In this document: positions 1-12,702 of the stretch, in pieces | Layout: every line of letters begins with the position of its first letter | How positions within the stretch are numbered: the first letter of the stretch is position 1 | DNA from: Heliocidaris erythrogramma | Taxonomy: Eukaryota > Echinodermata > Echinoidea > Camarodonta > Echinometridae | Direction: 5' to 3' | Assembly (NCBI GenBank): GCA_025617745.1 | Contig: CM046859.1 | Coordinates: forward strand, 30,028,744-30,092,743 | Length of the DNA: 64,000 nucleotides | The notes under the pieces: model-generated | Told to the model about the DNA's origin: nothing | Seen by the model: the letters and a program-made list of their open reading frames with translations, nothing else | The model's database searches: none | Program-made: the position numbers and the translations under genes

Positions 1-486
1 TTTGCTGCAAGCCGTTATCTTTCTCTCACATTTGTTAAAACATCAGAGATTTCGCGCTTCGCGCGGGCAGGGGGAAACTCCCCCTCCCTGCACCCATCCC
101 TGTTACAGTGCAGTATTACATCCAAATAACTGAAAAGCAGTCCGGACGTCGAAATAACTTTCTCCAACATTTTGAGCAGCTTTCCTATTACAATAGTTTG
201 TCGATGTTTTATCGTTCTTTTATATCTGATGATATTCTTGGACATTTTTCCTCAATTTACAGAAGGAATCAATATTTCCTTTGCAAATGCTTAAACTAGC
301 AAAATACTGTATAGAACTGTTACAAACCTTCTTTAATCACAGTGGTTTAACATACAACACATAACACATTCTCCACATTACTCTTCGTGGTCTCGAGGCA
401 AAGCTTACTAATTTCTTCGTTTCAACATTGCCCACACATCACTTCACTAAAGGCTTTTCCATTTTCCAACATAAACTGTCTTCTGA

Positions 487-1065
487 TGCAGTGGGGATAT
501 GATATTGGCTGCAACAGTAAGTGTTTAAAATTCTTTTGAAATTATTTTTCTGTTATACCTGTGGAAAACGATGAACAATAACAGCATACTGTTTATTAAA
601 CCTTATCAGGCAGAAAGCGCATAATCCAATAAGCCAGTGGCCCACTCGAAACAAATAATTTATAGTCAGGTATTCTCAATATCAAAAAGCTCCCTATTGG
701 CTACAACAGTAAGGGTTTAAAATTCTTTTGAAATTATTTTGTTGTTATACCTGTGAAAAACGACGAAGAATGACAGCATACTGTTCATTAAACCTTATCA
801 TGAGGCAGAAAGCGCATAATCCAATAAGCCAGTGGCCCACTCGAAACAAATAATTTATAGTCAGGTATTCTCAATATCAAAAAGCTCCCTATTGGCTACA
901 ACAGTAAGTGTTTGAAATTCTTTTGAACTTATTTTGTTGTTATACCTGTGAAAAACGATGAACAATGACAGCATAATGTTCATTTAAAATTTATCATGAG
1001 ACAGAAAGCGCGTAATCCAATAAGCCAGTGGCCCACTCGAAGCAAATAATTTATAGTCAGGTCAA
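487..1065. repeat. Tandem repeat, three copies of about 193 bp
   Basis: The motif ctRcaacagtaagKgtttRa starts at about 509, 701 and 896, giving periods of 192 and 195 bp. Each unit also contains a Y-rich stretch, a gcgcataatccaataagcc block and taatttatagtcaggt. The copies differ by a few percent and small indels. No open frame runs through them, and the third copy breaks off near 1062. Confidence 0.85.
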
Positions 1066-4000
1066 GCTCCCAGTACAAGGATACTAGGCCCAAAGGAGAA
1101 AATCAAACAATCTTACTTATAAAAACAGCACTTAGCATTACTTTTTGACGTACAACAGTATCTCTATAATATTATGTTTTTGAGTGTGCTTCATTAGTTT
1201 GAGTGAAAAAGAAAACGTTTACATTTATGATGCGATTCGTCGTGAGAGCGAAAGTTTTCTACATTTTCATTGTTTCGTGATTTGAAAACTGATTACGAAA
1301 TAAACTACTCATGCATAATGGCGTAGGTTCGTATCCCACCGCTGCCACCCCTCAAATGAAAACAAAACAAACCCACGTCAGGGATATAACACATTAACTG
1401 TTTCAACTTTCTTGAGTTCACGCAAGGCCAAGTAACCCCTTCTTAGCCCAGGTGGCGTAACTGATAAGAACAATTCCATTGTTACTCCTTATATTTTTTT
1501 CATAAAAGTGAAGTCTTCAATTACACCAACCAATTTCAACTGAAGTGTAAATATTAAAATAATTCCTTTATGTACCCATAGACTCTGGAGCCACTATCTA
1601 GACAACCTACCCTGTGGAAAACTGCTCCAGGGCATTCTTTCTTGGAAAAGTGTCTAACACTGCATTAAAGAAAAATATTGTTGCGATTGGTTTTGGCTGT
1701 GTTATTTTTTTAACAACATTCAAGCAACAATAGCGTCAATACTCTTGTCTGTGAAAGATGTCTTTGTGCTGCCAATCCTTCATTTTCATTTTTTCCTATT
1801 CCTTTCTTTTTCGCTGCTCAATTCTTTCTTTTCATATTCAGCATAATGTGTACCCAAGACTCATGAGAATTCCGGTTTGGGGTGAACGTCTTTTGCATAC
1901 TTTAAAAAATATAAAGTGAACTTTATAGGCTGCAGCTGCAGACTGGTGGCGTGATTTGATGAATCACTTGTTCTCCATCAAACGTTTCCGCTACTAAAAT
2001 GTCCAAAACATGACAGAGATTGATAGGAAATGTCTAGTAGCCGTATGAAAAAGGTATTAAGTTTAATAGCCCCGGGCTCTTTGGGATTGTTACCGCCCGA
2101 AAAGTACATCGAGGTATATATCATTTTTAAGGGGTTTTAAATCAAAGACTAGGTGAGTGAGAAGCGATCAGCGGTGTCTTCTCTTGACGGTTAGCGATAC
2201 TCTGCAAACACGGACGACTTTTCCATGCACATGAGTCCTCCAAAAGGGCTAATTCATTCAAACTTAGTTGGCGGGCTCTCCTAGAAACTCAAGCCTAAAA
2301 CTTGACAATAATCTTATAGAGCAGACAAGAATCGCAGGTTTTCGGTTTCGGTTACAAACGAAGCGATTGATTGACGTTGCTGATCTCCCGACTGCCGTGG
2401 ACGATCATGGAGCAATTTTGTCATAGAATTCTCAATTAGGTGATGATCGTCGAGATTGACTAGAATTTCTCTTAAGGATAGTAAAAGTAGCCTAATTGAA
2501 AGAGACTTGTTGTATATGGTTCCGTATCCCTAGATCTGCTTGCAGTATGGATTTCTGTCGATAATTTCCAATGAACATTACTTCTAATTTAAAGAAATCC
2601 TAAATGAGTAGGCTATATGGCCCACTTTAATGTTCACATATGCAGGGCCATTTTATAATTGCGACAAGATAACAGCCCGTTGAAGAAAACTATCCTTATA
2701 TCGTTATTTCCATATCATATCTACAATGTCAAGCAAATTTTACAGTAATGGTCTTCCTTATTTAATCCTACCGAGGATCTGATAAATATTTTTTGTCTTT
2801 GTTTCTTCCAAATAAAAGTTCATGCAGGAAGAACAGGTATCTAAACACCAAATTAGTTTGCTCTTAAATCTGGGATTCCATGCCGATATACTATATTAAA
2901 ACATCAGCTTAGAGTAGTACTTCTATTAATAAATATAGAAGTCTAAGTAACTAAACAAGGTAAAAGCTTATTAAGTGTGAGTAGGCACACAGGCGCGGAG
3001 GTGAAGAGTCCACTTCTGATCCGGCCTTCATATGATATTTTTTTCTCCCTTAATATATCCATTTACCATTTGCGCGTCTCATGTATAGTTTTAGGCATTT
3101 GGTTCTTTGTCTGTCATCTATACACAAATTATTATTTATTATTTTTTGATTCGTCCCGTTTATCTTTGCATTTACTTCACTAAATATAAACAATCATATA
3201 TCCTTAAAGAGAAGGTTGAGTTCTGGGAAATGTGAAAAATAATTTGTGAGCTTTCTCATTCCTTTAATGTCAGTTTGGAAAAACATTATAGTACAAATGA
3301 TTCCTGAAAAGAATCATTATTATTGGCCTCATGTTCGAAATGTGACCAGAAATAGCTGAAGTGTTCGGGCCGAACATCCATGCCACATGTGTGTGCAGTC
3401 TGATGTACCCATTGCATGTGCTATTCAGCAAGATGGGACTATATCGTATCATTTTGATGATTCCAAAACCTCACAGTATACACCGATTCTTATGTAGATA
3501 TGAGACGTGTAGACAGCCTTTCCCAATTGCTTTGAGTTAATGTAATCTCATGACCAGAACTCAAATTTATCTTTAACTTGGAAAATGAATGCAGTTCAGT
3601 TGACAACGCCCAGTTCTAATGGACTATTTTGAAAGATTGGAAAAAATCGGTGTTATTATCAACGAACATAAGGAGAGATGGGGGAACGATTGAGTGAAGA
3701 AAACACGGAAAGACGGAACGAATGAGAGAGACAGAGAGACAGAGCGCGCAGTAGGAAATATGGATGAGATATGAGAATGAGAGAAAAACACAAACACGCA
3801 CCCATATTCGGACAAACTAGAAAAGGGTGGAGAAAGGGAATAGCTTGTAGGGGAAAAACAACAACTATATGTAATTGTAATCTGTATTCATTAAACCTCC
3901 AAGGTAACAAATTAAATCTAAGCCAAATTGCATCAGCGTCAACTTCGATTAATTTTGTGCCCTTGCCTGTGGAAATGGGAACTATGGTTTTCATCATTCT

Positions 4001-4195
4001 TTAACTTTAAATTTATTTTCTCAAAGTTTTCCCCCCAAGTGTAGCCTTTTTGCTACAGATCGAAATGGACGAAATGACCTTTTGTATGCAGCCGGAGGTT
4101 GGAATAGTTTGCAAAAGAAAGATAAAATGAAATAAACTATTACTATGAAATAAAAGAAATGTCTGTAGTTTCGTTTTAAAGATAAAGACCGTTGC

Positions 4196-4233
<38 letters not shown>

Positions 4234-6530
4234 CTTGCTCTTTCTCTATTTTTCTCTTGGGGCACAAGCTGTATATGTGTGTTTCCCTTTTCGCTAAATT
4301 TGGTCCTACGATCCCACTTTCAAAATGTGTCAGAGATGCCTCTCACTCTGATTATTTGATAATATGCAAATTGTCTATCCTTTTAGAAATCAGTTACGCG
4401 AGATATCAATATCAAGGTAAATCCTTTTACGTGGTCCCTATCCAAAAGTTTCACTTAATTTTATAAACCCTTTGATTACGACCTTTCCAACTGAAAGCTA
4501 GACATAAGTATACCCCTGTGAACGTCCTATCACAATACAGTCACAGTGATAGTTTAATTGCCCTGGTATTGGACAGATACACTGCCTGCAAGCGTGTATT
4601 CCTTGCAATACTGAACATTTCCTTTTTCAAGAATATGTCATTATTTTATTTACTGAATTATTCGAACGATGGAGTTAGGAGTGGGCCTGGAACATCGATT
4701 ATTGGGCATATCGTCGATTATCAGAGCGTGTGTGGGGTTGTTTCATTGGGTGTTAAGGGTGTGTGTGAGGGTGTGTATGTGTGTGTCAGGAGAAAGGTGC
4801 CAGAAAGCGCCAGATGAAAGCAGCATTCATGCACTGCACTCTTGCACTTGTGGATGTATGCTGAACGCTCTCTAAACCTTGTCCCCTCCTGTATCATGTA
4901 AATATGGGGAATTAGGAACAAAAGCTGCCACCGCAAATAAAGTCAAAAGTCCACCCCTCCCCTATTTCCGTCCACTCTTTCGCACTTTCCTTCACAGCGA
5001 CCTGTTCTCACGAGGACATTCGGTGGCTTGTCTGACATCGAATTCAAATGTACCGGAACGCCATTTTCAAGAGGCTCTTCTGTCTGTCTGTAGTAGTCCT
5101 CCCTCATGAATTCCGTGAAAAGAGCAGAGAATGAATCAAAGAAGCTGGTTAAAAGGGCCGTTCCTCCTCATCTTGAGGGTGTTGGTACAGAATGGGAGAA
5201 ACAGAGAGACAGAGAGCTAAAGAATGAAAGAAAGAGAGAGAGAGGGAGGGAGAAAGAAAGAAGAACCAGTCTGACCTTATTTTATGAGGGTCTGTTGCTT
5301 CACATAGTATTGCAGCTAAAGTCGGTTCGCTAATCCTGCACCTCTTCAACCAAAATACAGGAATGCATGAATTACCTCGCTTTACCAATCAGACAACCAC
5401 TATTATTCAATGTACCGCAAACCTTTTTTCTGAATTACAACTTCACCATGCAAACCTTCAAATCCACTATTATTCAGTTTGCCGCGTTAGCAAAACCAAA
5501 AACTGGGTTAAAGTGACCTCTGTCAGGAAGCTTTCATTCAATATACAGCTCAAAGAATATACTGTTCATTCATCGTCAAAATTATAGCGTTTTACCTTTC
5601 ATATTGAAGGGTTGTTTCATATACACTGTGATTGAGGCAAAACATTTTTTTTACAATCACGATACCTCATTCAAACTGGGTTTCAAGCCCTTTGGAATTT
5701 CGACTGTTTATTCATTCCTAGCACGAAATGATGAGCATAAAACCCAAGTTAATAGTGCACAGAATTTTCGGTTATCATATTGGTCATCTGGAGATGTACG
5801 TGAATGGATAAGGACTGCAAATGTTCTTTCGATACTTTTGTGACGACCGTTCGTCTTTAATACAGTGTGTCCTTGAATTCGGCAGGCCTGTCCGTTGCCT
5901 TCACAAGTAGGAAGCAGAATTAACCTTTCTACCGTAGCGGCCTGTAGTTAGCTACAATGTCAAAGCCCTTTTTTCTCATTTATTCCATTTTTTCTTCGAT
6001 TACATTTTATCTAGTGTTTCAATAAACGACAAACAAACAAAGAAAACAAAATCAATTATTCTAATATAGGATTGGCTATATATTTATTTGTTGATCATTA
6101 ATTTCAGTAATGTATACATTTAGTAATTAGTGATTAGTACAATTATAGTATTTCTTATATAATTTGTCATGTGTTTTAGAGTCTCTTTTAAACTAATTAT
6201 CCGTCTGTCTTTCGCTCCCTGCATCTCTCTGTGATTTCTGTATAAAACCGAAATGCAAATTAGTTCAAATATCGCCATTTGTTGCAGACATAATTCAACG
6301 AGATAGACTGTACAAATATATCATGGAGAGAGAGAGATAGAGGGAGAGAGAGAATTACAGTGCGCCAGAGAGACATATATATATATATATATATTGTATT
6401 TATTTATTGTATTTATTTCCACGAGATTTGCCAAAGCTGTTGTATATGTTATTTCCTTACAAATAATGCTATTAATAATAACTTATTCCAATGTATACAT
6501 GTATTCAAAGCATTCGCTTGGATCCAGCTT
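1066..6530. other. AT-rich DNA without recognised genes
   Basis: Short open frames here are scattered over all frames and match no family I know. Visible features are microsatellites: CT/TC tracts near 4199-4250, a GA-rich tract near 5215-5265, GA and TA tracts near 6323-6395, and a GT-rich stretch near 4730-4790. A tRNA-like B-box (ggttcgtatcccac) at about 1327-1340 is too degraded to call. Confidence 0.6.
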
Positions 6531-6654
6531 AGGCACTAGCGGCTTGTCTTGTTCAAAAACTCATCTGCCCCCGACAAGGGGAATTAATTAATAAGGTTGA
6601 AGATTTGTCAATCTGTCGGTCAATTGAATCTGGTGTCGCCGAAACCACTAACAC

Positions 6655-6737
6655 GTCTCCGTTCAATTGACCGCCGGGAATCGAACCCGGGTCGTTGGCT
6701 TAGAACGCCAATGCCTTAACCACTAGACCACGGAGAC
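6655..6737 (-). tRNA. tRNA-Arg(UCU)-like sequence with 12-nt insertion
   Basis: Read on the minus strand, the acceptor 5' strand is GTCTCCG, followed by an A-box (TGGTCTAGTGG), an anticodon stem TTGGC/GCCAA with loop GTTCTAA (anticodon TCT), and a T arm CCGGG/CCCGG containing a perfect B-box (GGTTCGATTCC). The acceptor 3' strand CGGAGAC is present but separated from the T arm by 12 extra bases (6662-6673). Those bases copy part of the flanking arm. The insertion makes it a probable pseudogene or SINE head rather than a working tRNA; the pol III boxes are intact. Confidence 0.65.
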
Positions 6738-6830
6738 GGGTTAGTGGTTTCGGCGACACCAGATTCAATTGACCGACAGATTGACAAATCCTCAACCTTA
6801 TTAATTAATTCCTTTGTCGGGGGCAGGTGA

Positions 6831-6870
6831 GTTCTAAGCCAACGACCCGGGTTCGATTCCCGGCGGAGAC
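6831..6870 (+). pseudogene. tRNA-Arg-like 3' half
   Basis: It has the anticodon loop, the 3' half of the anticodon stem, the T arm with an intact B-box and the acceptor CGGAGAC, without the 12-nt insertion seen in the minus-strand copy. The 5' half is missing. It is followed by a T run (attttttc) of the kind that terminates pol III. Confidence 0.65.
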
Positions 6871-6999
6871 ATTTTTTCAGCCTTTGCAAAAATTTCAAAA
6901 AGGGAGGACAGCTCTGGGGAACTTTGATTGAGCTACGCAACGTTATTCTCGCAATTTCTTTCACATTTATATATATATATATATATACATATATACATA

Positions 7000-7210
7000 C
7001 ACTCTTAGAAATGTTGGGTAAATGCCACTGGGTAAATGAAGATTGGGCATAGGTTGGTTAAATCTTGCTCAACTTTTACATGCATTTACCCAACATTGGT
7101 CAAAAATAAGAATGAAATTGGTAAAGTTTACCCAAAAGTTGGTCGGACTCATAAGGACCCTCATGTTGGGTAAAATTTGGGTAAAATTTTGCCCAATATT
7201 TCTAAGAGTG
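7000..7210. mobile_element. TA-flanked MITE, 211 bp
   Basis: The terminal inverted repeats start CACTCTTAGAAATRTTGGG, with one or two mismatches over the first ~22 bases. Both ends are bordered by TA, consistent with a TA target duplication. The interior is AT-rich with several TTGGGTAAA motifs and no coding capacity. Similar elements are common in fish and marine invertebrate genomes. Confidence 0.85.
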
Positions 7211-8066
7211 TAGACAGTAAGAGTGGGAAGAAGGAAAGAGAGAGAAAGAGCGGAAATAAGTAGGAGGTATAAGCAACAGCTTAAAGACTGAGGTTTTCCA
7301 ATTAATCCACTGAAATGTCAAATCAAGTCAGAAAAAGCTTAAAAATGATTTGTGAGCTTCGTCAATCTATGTATGCACTCGCAAAAGAACACCGTTATAG
7401 CAATATCACAATACAAAGATGAACATTAGAATACCCTCGCTTTCCAAATAAGACTAGAAATTGCGTTTGTTTGTTTGTTTGTTTGTTTACGTTGGACCCA
7501 GTTTTAATGCCGCATGTTTGCTATCATTTTAATGACATCGATACCTCAAAATAAGCAATTAATCATTTTTTGCTACAAATTCAACTATTCAGCTATAACT
7601 TGTAGCTATTTTCTTTTTTCTCAAAGAAAAAGACTTAAAGCTCATGTACAGTTTTAGTAGCAAAAGGGAAGTTGGACAGAAAGGTGTAAAAGTGTCTCAT
7701 GTTGTTCTCCTTTTACCGAAATATGTTTGTACGAGATCATTTGGTATACCATCCATGATTTCTGGTGAATATTAGTATAAATATCTGTAATGAATGCTAG
7801 ATCGCCAATTTACGAAAGTATACTGCCGTGCACTAGAACCTATCCACCCAACAGCTCCCAGCTCTTTTGCATGGGAATAACATGTGTGTCACAGTGTGGT
7901 ATACACACAATCCGCATACTTTTTTAACACGTTTATAGTATATAGTGTATACACTGCTGTTGTTCAGAGTTTACATCCCTGGCCCGGTATCTAAATTCTT
8001 TTCGCCTCCCATTTGTTTAATATTCCACTTTAGGAGGCTAAATCTTCACAGCATGTTAGTATTTAT
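7211..8066. other. No gene seen
   Basis: AT-rich, with a short TTTG tract (about 7465-7488). Nothing else recognised. Confidence 0.5.
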
Positions 8067-8400
8067 AATAATAATAATAATACATTACATTTATATAGCG
8101 CATTATGTGAATACTTCAATGCGCTTTACAATGTTATTTGTTATTACCCCTGGTCATTGGATTTCAAGCCTGCACACAAAGTGTGCACCATCTCCACTCC
8201 TTAGGGAGCATTCCTACCATTTTGCACCGTTCACATGCATGCATGTAGGGCAATGGCAGAAACAGTCACATTGACTTTTGGCAATCCTCACAGGTACCCA
8301 TTATCTCCTGGATAAGAGTGGCAATGTAGATTAATGTCTTGCCAAAGGACGTTAGTGCCGCGGCGGGACTCGAACCGCGAACCATGCGATCCACAGTCAA
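8067..8400 (-). mobile_element. tRNA-derived SINE
   Basis: On the minus strand the head has a pol III B-box in cgcggttcgagtcccgc (plus 8363-8379). The body carries the aagcgcattga / cgctatataaatgt core and the tail is an (ATT)n tract (plus 8067-8085). The upstream A-box part is missing, so the copy is 5' truncated. The body resembles widespread marine-invertebrate SINEs with a tatatagcgc core. Confidence 0.75.
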
Positions 8401-8880
8401 CAAATATCCAAGAAATCCGTCGATATTTTTTTAGGGCTTACCAAAACTGTACATAACCTTTAAAGTGATTTAAAAAGATGACATTTAATGGTCAATCTAA
8501 ATGTGACAAACAGTGGGTATTTGCTGAACAGGTCTTTCATGGATTCGGATGTCCCGTCTCGCGATTGAGTGATTGCTTGGACGAGAAAATTGTTGGAAGG
8601 GTAAATTTGCCCTTCTCAGGTCACTGACAAGCACATGGGATGACACCTCTATTTATTGCCTTCAAGATGGAAAGAAGACACGTCCCACCCCGAATCATGC
8701 TCTCTTACCCGTCCTTGCCTCACCAACTCTAGGTTGTCTTGCTGCCACAAGGCGATTCCAGTTATAGAATAGGGGCATGCTCCGGAAGATAAATATGTTC
8801 TATTTGGGCTCAAATTGTCTTGGGATGCCTCGACTAATTGAAAGATGATAGTACGTGAAGGGATTACTGAACGTGTGTTT

Positions 8881-9500
8881 GGCTCGCTTGGGGGAGATGG
8901 ATTCGTCGCGTGGAATCAGATATTGTAAAGTGTCAGTTAAGCAGTCAAAAAGACTTCCACAATGCGTCAACATGCCAACTGAGTTACCGTAACTCTTTTA
9001 ATTTCGGGTAGTGAACAATCAACACGTAAATAGAGATTCCTCTACCCGTGTTTAGCTCGCTTGGGGGATATATATTCATCATGTGGAATCAGAACTTTGT
9101 AAAGTGTCAGTTAAACAGCGAAAATGACTTCCGGAATGTTCCAATATGTATCGGGTACCATCATGGTATTGAACATGCATCCTGTATTGGTGAATACATT
9201 TTTTGGCTCACCTGAGGGAGATGGATTGCCCATTTGTCATGAGATATTTGAAAGTTCTAGTAATTCTTTAAATAGTAATAATGATAGGCATAATGCAGTA
9301 ATGCACCAATGTGGAATGTGCGTTGTAATGAATATCACCCCCCCCCCCCCCCTCAAAAAAAAAAAATCACATCTCAAAGTGTTGAATATTGAACGTGCAG
9401 TGCGTGCTGGATTACTGAATGCGTATTATGCTCGCATAGGGGAAGGATTCGTTGTTAGGCATCAGATATTGCAAGCGTCAGTTCAGTAGCAAACATGACA
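8881..9500. repeat. Diverged tandem array, four copies
   Basis: The motif ggctcgcttgggggagatgg and variants recurs at about 8881, 9054, 9205 and 9429. It is followed by gtggaatcagatattgtaaa and gtgtcagttaaRcagYgaaa. Spacing is uneven (173, 151 and 224 bp), with a 15-base C run at 9338-9352 in the last interval. A 121-codon open frame crosses the array but shows no domain. Confidence 0.6.
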
Positions 9501-9645
9501 GATGTTAAAGTAACAGTTAACTTGCAAATATGACATTTAAGCGTTTAAAAGTGAAAACGACATATTTCAATCGTCACATGAATATTGAAGTCTGAAAAAC
9601 GTCGTATTTGAAGCGTCGGTCAAATAGTGAAAACGCCATATTGGT
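9500..9645. repeat. Short imperfect repeats around GTGAAAACGACAT
   Basis: Variants of gtgaaaacgacatattt and gcgtcRgt alternate several times directly after the preceding array. The tail of those copies appears to have been re-amplified. Confidence 0.45.
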
Positions 9646-9724
9646 ATAAAAAAATAGAAATATAATTATAAGTCTGTCGTAAACATGGCAGATTTATGAA
9701 ATGGCAGATAAGTAGTACACAAAA

Positions 9725-9904
9725 CACGATAAAAACTACTTTCGAAAAATAAGATCGAGGGCAATTTCAAAAGCCTATTGTACTGCCCATAGAAATCAGG
9801 TTCGGATTATGGAGTACACCATTGTAATGTTTCTAAAGATATTTCTAAAGACAGGGCTATAGAAATTGTCTTTAGTTTATTTTTCGAAAGTAGTTTTTAT
9901 CGTG
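9725..9904. mobile_element. Hairpin element with perfect 28-bp arms
   Basis: The arms at 9725-9752 and 9877-9904 are exact reverse complements, starting CACGATAAAAACTACTTTCG. Weaker pairing continues inward (gggcaattt against aaattgtct). The 124-bp loop has no open frame. No convincing target duplication was seen, so it could be a MITE or a local inverted duplication. Confidence 0.7.
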
Positions 9905-11534
9905 TTACAATATTATGAAGGGGCAGTTAGTAAAAATAAGTAAATCATATAAAGTGTTCCTTTTATTAAGCATGCCATAATAATATGGTTACAGTTTTGC
10001 AGTGATTTCAGCTAAAGGTAACCCAGAAGTGGACATACTGTAATAACATGCAAGATTAGCCCCAAAGTGACCTCTAAGCAAAGAGAGCAAAGAAATATGC
10101 AAAACTCAGAAACACTTGACAGTGACATGTAACAGCCTTTTATCTTTTAAATGTTTCATTTATAAATAACTAAATAATAGTGAGAGCAACATCATGTACT
10201 TGAATTTAATATTCATTATATGGATTTTTATAGATGCATGTTTGAAATCACAGTCTAAATTCGTGACCAGCTGTATCAAAATGGCTACCTTTAAGCAACG
10301 CAAATCTTAAAAGGTAGATTGCAATTGATTAACCGGAATGAGAGATTGTAAATCACAGGTTGAATAACAAATTTGACAGACTGTAAAGTGGAAATTAAGA
10401 AGCAAATGTGATGTGTTGTTAATTGTCTCTGTCACTTTGTTAAACATACCAGATTTGCAAGTACCAGTTGAGTATATTGAGCATGACTGACGCAATACAC
10501 CAGTTTGCGGTCTCGACTTAAAAACCAAGACATTTCTTATTAAGAGCACGTCACATATGCAATTGAAATTTCTTGTCTACATGCGTTGATGGCCATTATA
10601 TGGTTTTCCAAGGACACTTCTTTGTGATGATACGAATATGGGGGGGGGGGGGCGGTGATGCCTTGTGTTTCAAGTAATGCTTTCATGAAATCTCTCTGCT
10701 GTAGATACACGGCGCCGGGTCTTATCGTAGACAAAGATTTACATAATCTGAGGTTTTTCGTCTTCATTTATTTCAGAAAGGGCAAAACAGAGACAGAAGA
10801 GAAGCTGAAAATGTCACTGTTTACATTCAAGTACATTTGGGTTCAGCATTCACTCTTCCAGTAATTGTTTCATACGCTTGAAATGGATACCTGCGTGTAG
10901 GTCTGTTGCTGTGACGTCACCTTTTCAGATAATCGTATATTTGCCGTTGTGCTCAAGGAACTGTTTTTAATCATTCGCCCTATATGGTTTAATAGATTTC
11001 AGGGAAGGTCCCTATTTCAGATGCACTTAGGGCGGATGTCTAGGGATGTACCGTCGAACCCCATCATAATTTTCTGGTTGTTATTGGCAACATTTAAAAC
11101 ACATAATTTAGTGTTGTTTTCATGGTAGGCATTCTCCAATATCTAAGACCATATTTATTTTTACTTGTGGGAATATTCTTTTACATTTTGTTGCCAAAGG
11201 CCAATTTCAGAATGCGAAGATTTCATTAATCCCTGATGGCAAATTCGTGTTCTCTATGTTATTTTTTTTTCGTTGTTGTCAAAATTTATTTCCATTTATC
11301 TTCGTATTTTGTTGGACACTGGTAAGAAGTTATCTAGATCTGCGGCGCTCAATCATGCTTGCCGACAGATCCCCAAAACGCGTAGAGAAAATAATATCTT
11401 CTCTGGAGGAGAAAATTCTCTTCCAGTGCAAACAAATGTAGGCCTGTATTTCATGCATTTGGCCTTTTGTCAGGCGAAGCAAAATGTATGGATATATATA
11501 TATATATATATATAAAATTACTATATTTGCAGCC
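9905..11534. other. AT-rich DNA, no gene seen
   Basis: Contains a 13-base G run at 10640-10652 and a TA microsatellite near 11492-11514. The short open frames match nothing I know. Confidence 0.5.
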
Positions 11535-11655
11535 ATAGGGGGAATCCTATTATCTCAGCCTATTGTTATCATTCAACGTAACGCCCGTCGAATTTCCCCG
11601 CAACGCCGAATTTCTATTGTGACGGAATAAACCGCATTGTTAGGATTCCCCCTAT
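11535..11655. mobile_element. Small TIR element, 121 bp
   Basis: Perfect 15-bp terminal inverted repeats (ATAGGGGGAATCCTA) sit at both ends. The interior contains gacggaataaaccg, also found inside the TIR element at 51.0-51.4 kb. Non-coding. Confidence 0.65.
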
Positions 11656-12702
11656 AGTCGGAAATAAGGATATATATATATTCATTTATTTATATTCCAA
11701 AGTCCACTTATTGGCGTAATGTCAGGAGAGAAAAAGAAGAGACTAATGCATCAATGCCAATTAAAGTTTTTTTGTATTTGTTTTTTGTTACAATCCGTTT
11801 CATGAAGAAGGAACGTGGTCGTTTCAAAAAAATTGGAAAATATATTGGAACTTTAATTGGCATCGATGCATTACGAGTCTTTTTTTTTCTATATGATCTC
11901 TCTCTCTATATATAGATATATATATATATGAGCGATCCCCTTTAAGAATTCAACGAAGATGCAGTGACATGGCGTTTCAGATTCGATTGAATCTTCATTA
12001 CCTCAATGTCACAATTCATGGAAATGAATCGATCAAATATAACGTCCTTGGCGAATGATGTGCCTGTGTTTAGGAGGTAAGTGAAATTCGGTGGCTTGGT
12101 ATATGGCCCTCACTGAGTGGTGTCAGCGCTTCACGCGGCGTGACATCGGAATAACAAGCTGGTTTGCTAACTTCCTGTAGTGGAAATTAGTCCCTTGGAT
12201 ACAACTGACACGGTTTGCTCGCCACGGAGGAAATTAATACTCGATGGAGGAGCGTGCAATTAACTAGAAATGTCAATGTTTAGGAAGGTGCTTAATATGT
12301 GAATGAATAGGTACGAGGTACAAATATAATGCTTGATAGTTAATAGATACAAACATGTGTGAGGTAGTGTGGGCCTTTACGCATGAGGATGTGTGTAGGG
12401 GTTGTGCGCGTGCGTGTGTGTGTGTGTGTGTGTATGCTACAATACTACTTTTGTCGGAAAAACGATAGAAATGGTTTGCAGAAGTTAGATTGACAGAGAT
12501 AGGTTTATAAGTTCATGCTGAGAGCAAGAAAAGTACAGACAGAAACGTGATTAAAATGTGGTATTGAGGATTTAAATGAGGTTAAACTGTGGTATCACAG
12601 GAAGAAATTTTTTTTATGTTGTAGTTCCTACGCAACCAAGCTTTCAGATTACTTTTAAGGCTGATTGGTTAAAATTATAATTAAACCTTTGGGTACTCAA
12701 CA
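11656..12702. other. No gene seen
   Basis: Holds TA tracts (11670-11690, 11905-11930) and a GT tract near 12413-12432. Confidence 0.5.

Larger units (their letters stand above)
6559..6870. mobile_element. Palindromic element carrying tRNA-derived sequence
   Basis: Two near-identical inverted arms of about 103 bp (6559-6661 and 6731-6833) flank a 69-bp core. The core plus the arm tips make a minus-strand tRNA-like sequence, and the right arm runs directly into a second, plus-strand tRNA 3' half (6831-6870). Motifs shared by the arms include ctgcccccgacaa, ttaattaataaggttga and gtgtcgccgaaaccac. The layout looks like a head-to-head duplication of a tRNA-derived repeat, or a foldback element built from one. 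I do not know a named family with this structure. Confidence 0.7.

Noticed and set aside
1320..1480. tRNA-like B-box followed by an A-box-like sequence
   Set aside because: The pieces are in the wrong order and no cloverleaf can be drawn; probably chance or very old debris.
9124..9489. 121-codon frame
   Set aside because: It crosses a diverged tandem repeat, a 15-base C run and an A run; no domain.
11938..12085. Possible exon before a gtaagt at about 12078
   Set aside because: The frame that looks protein-like ends in a stop before the donor and has no similarity to the missing GPCR exons.
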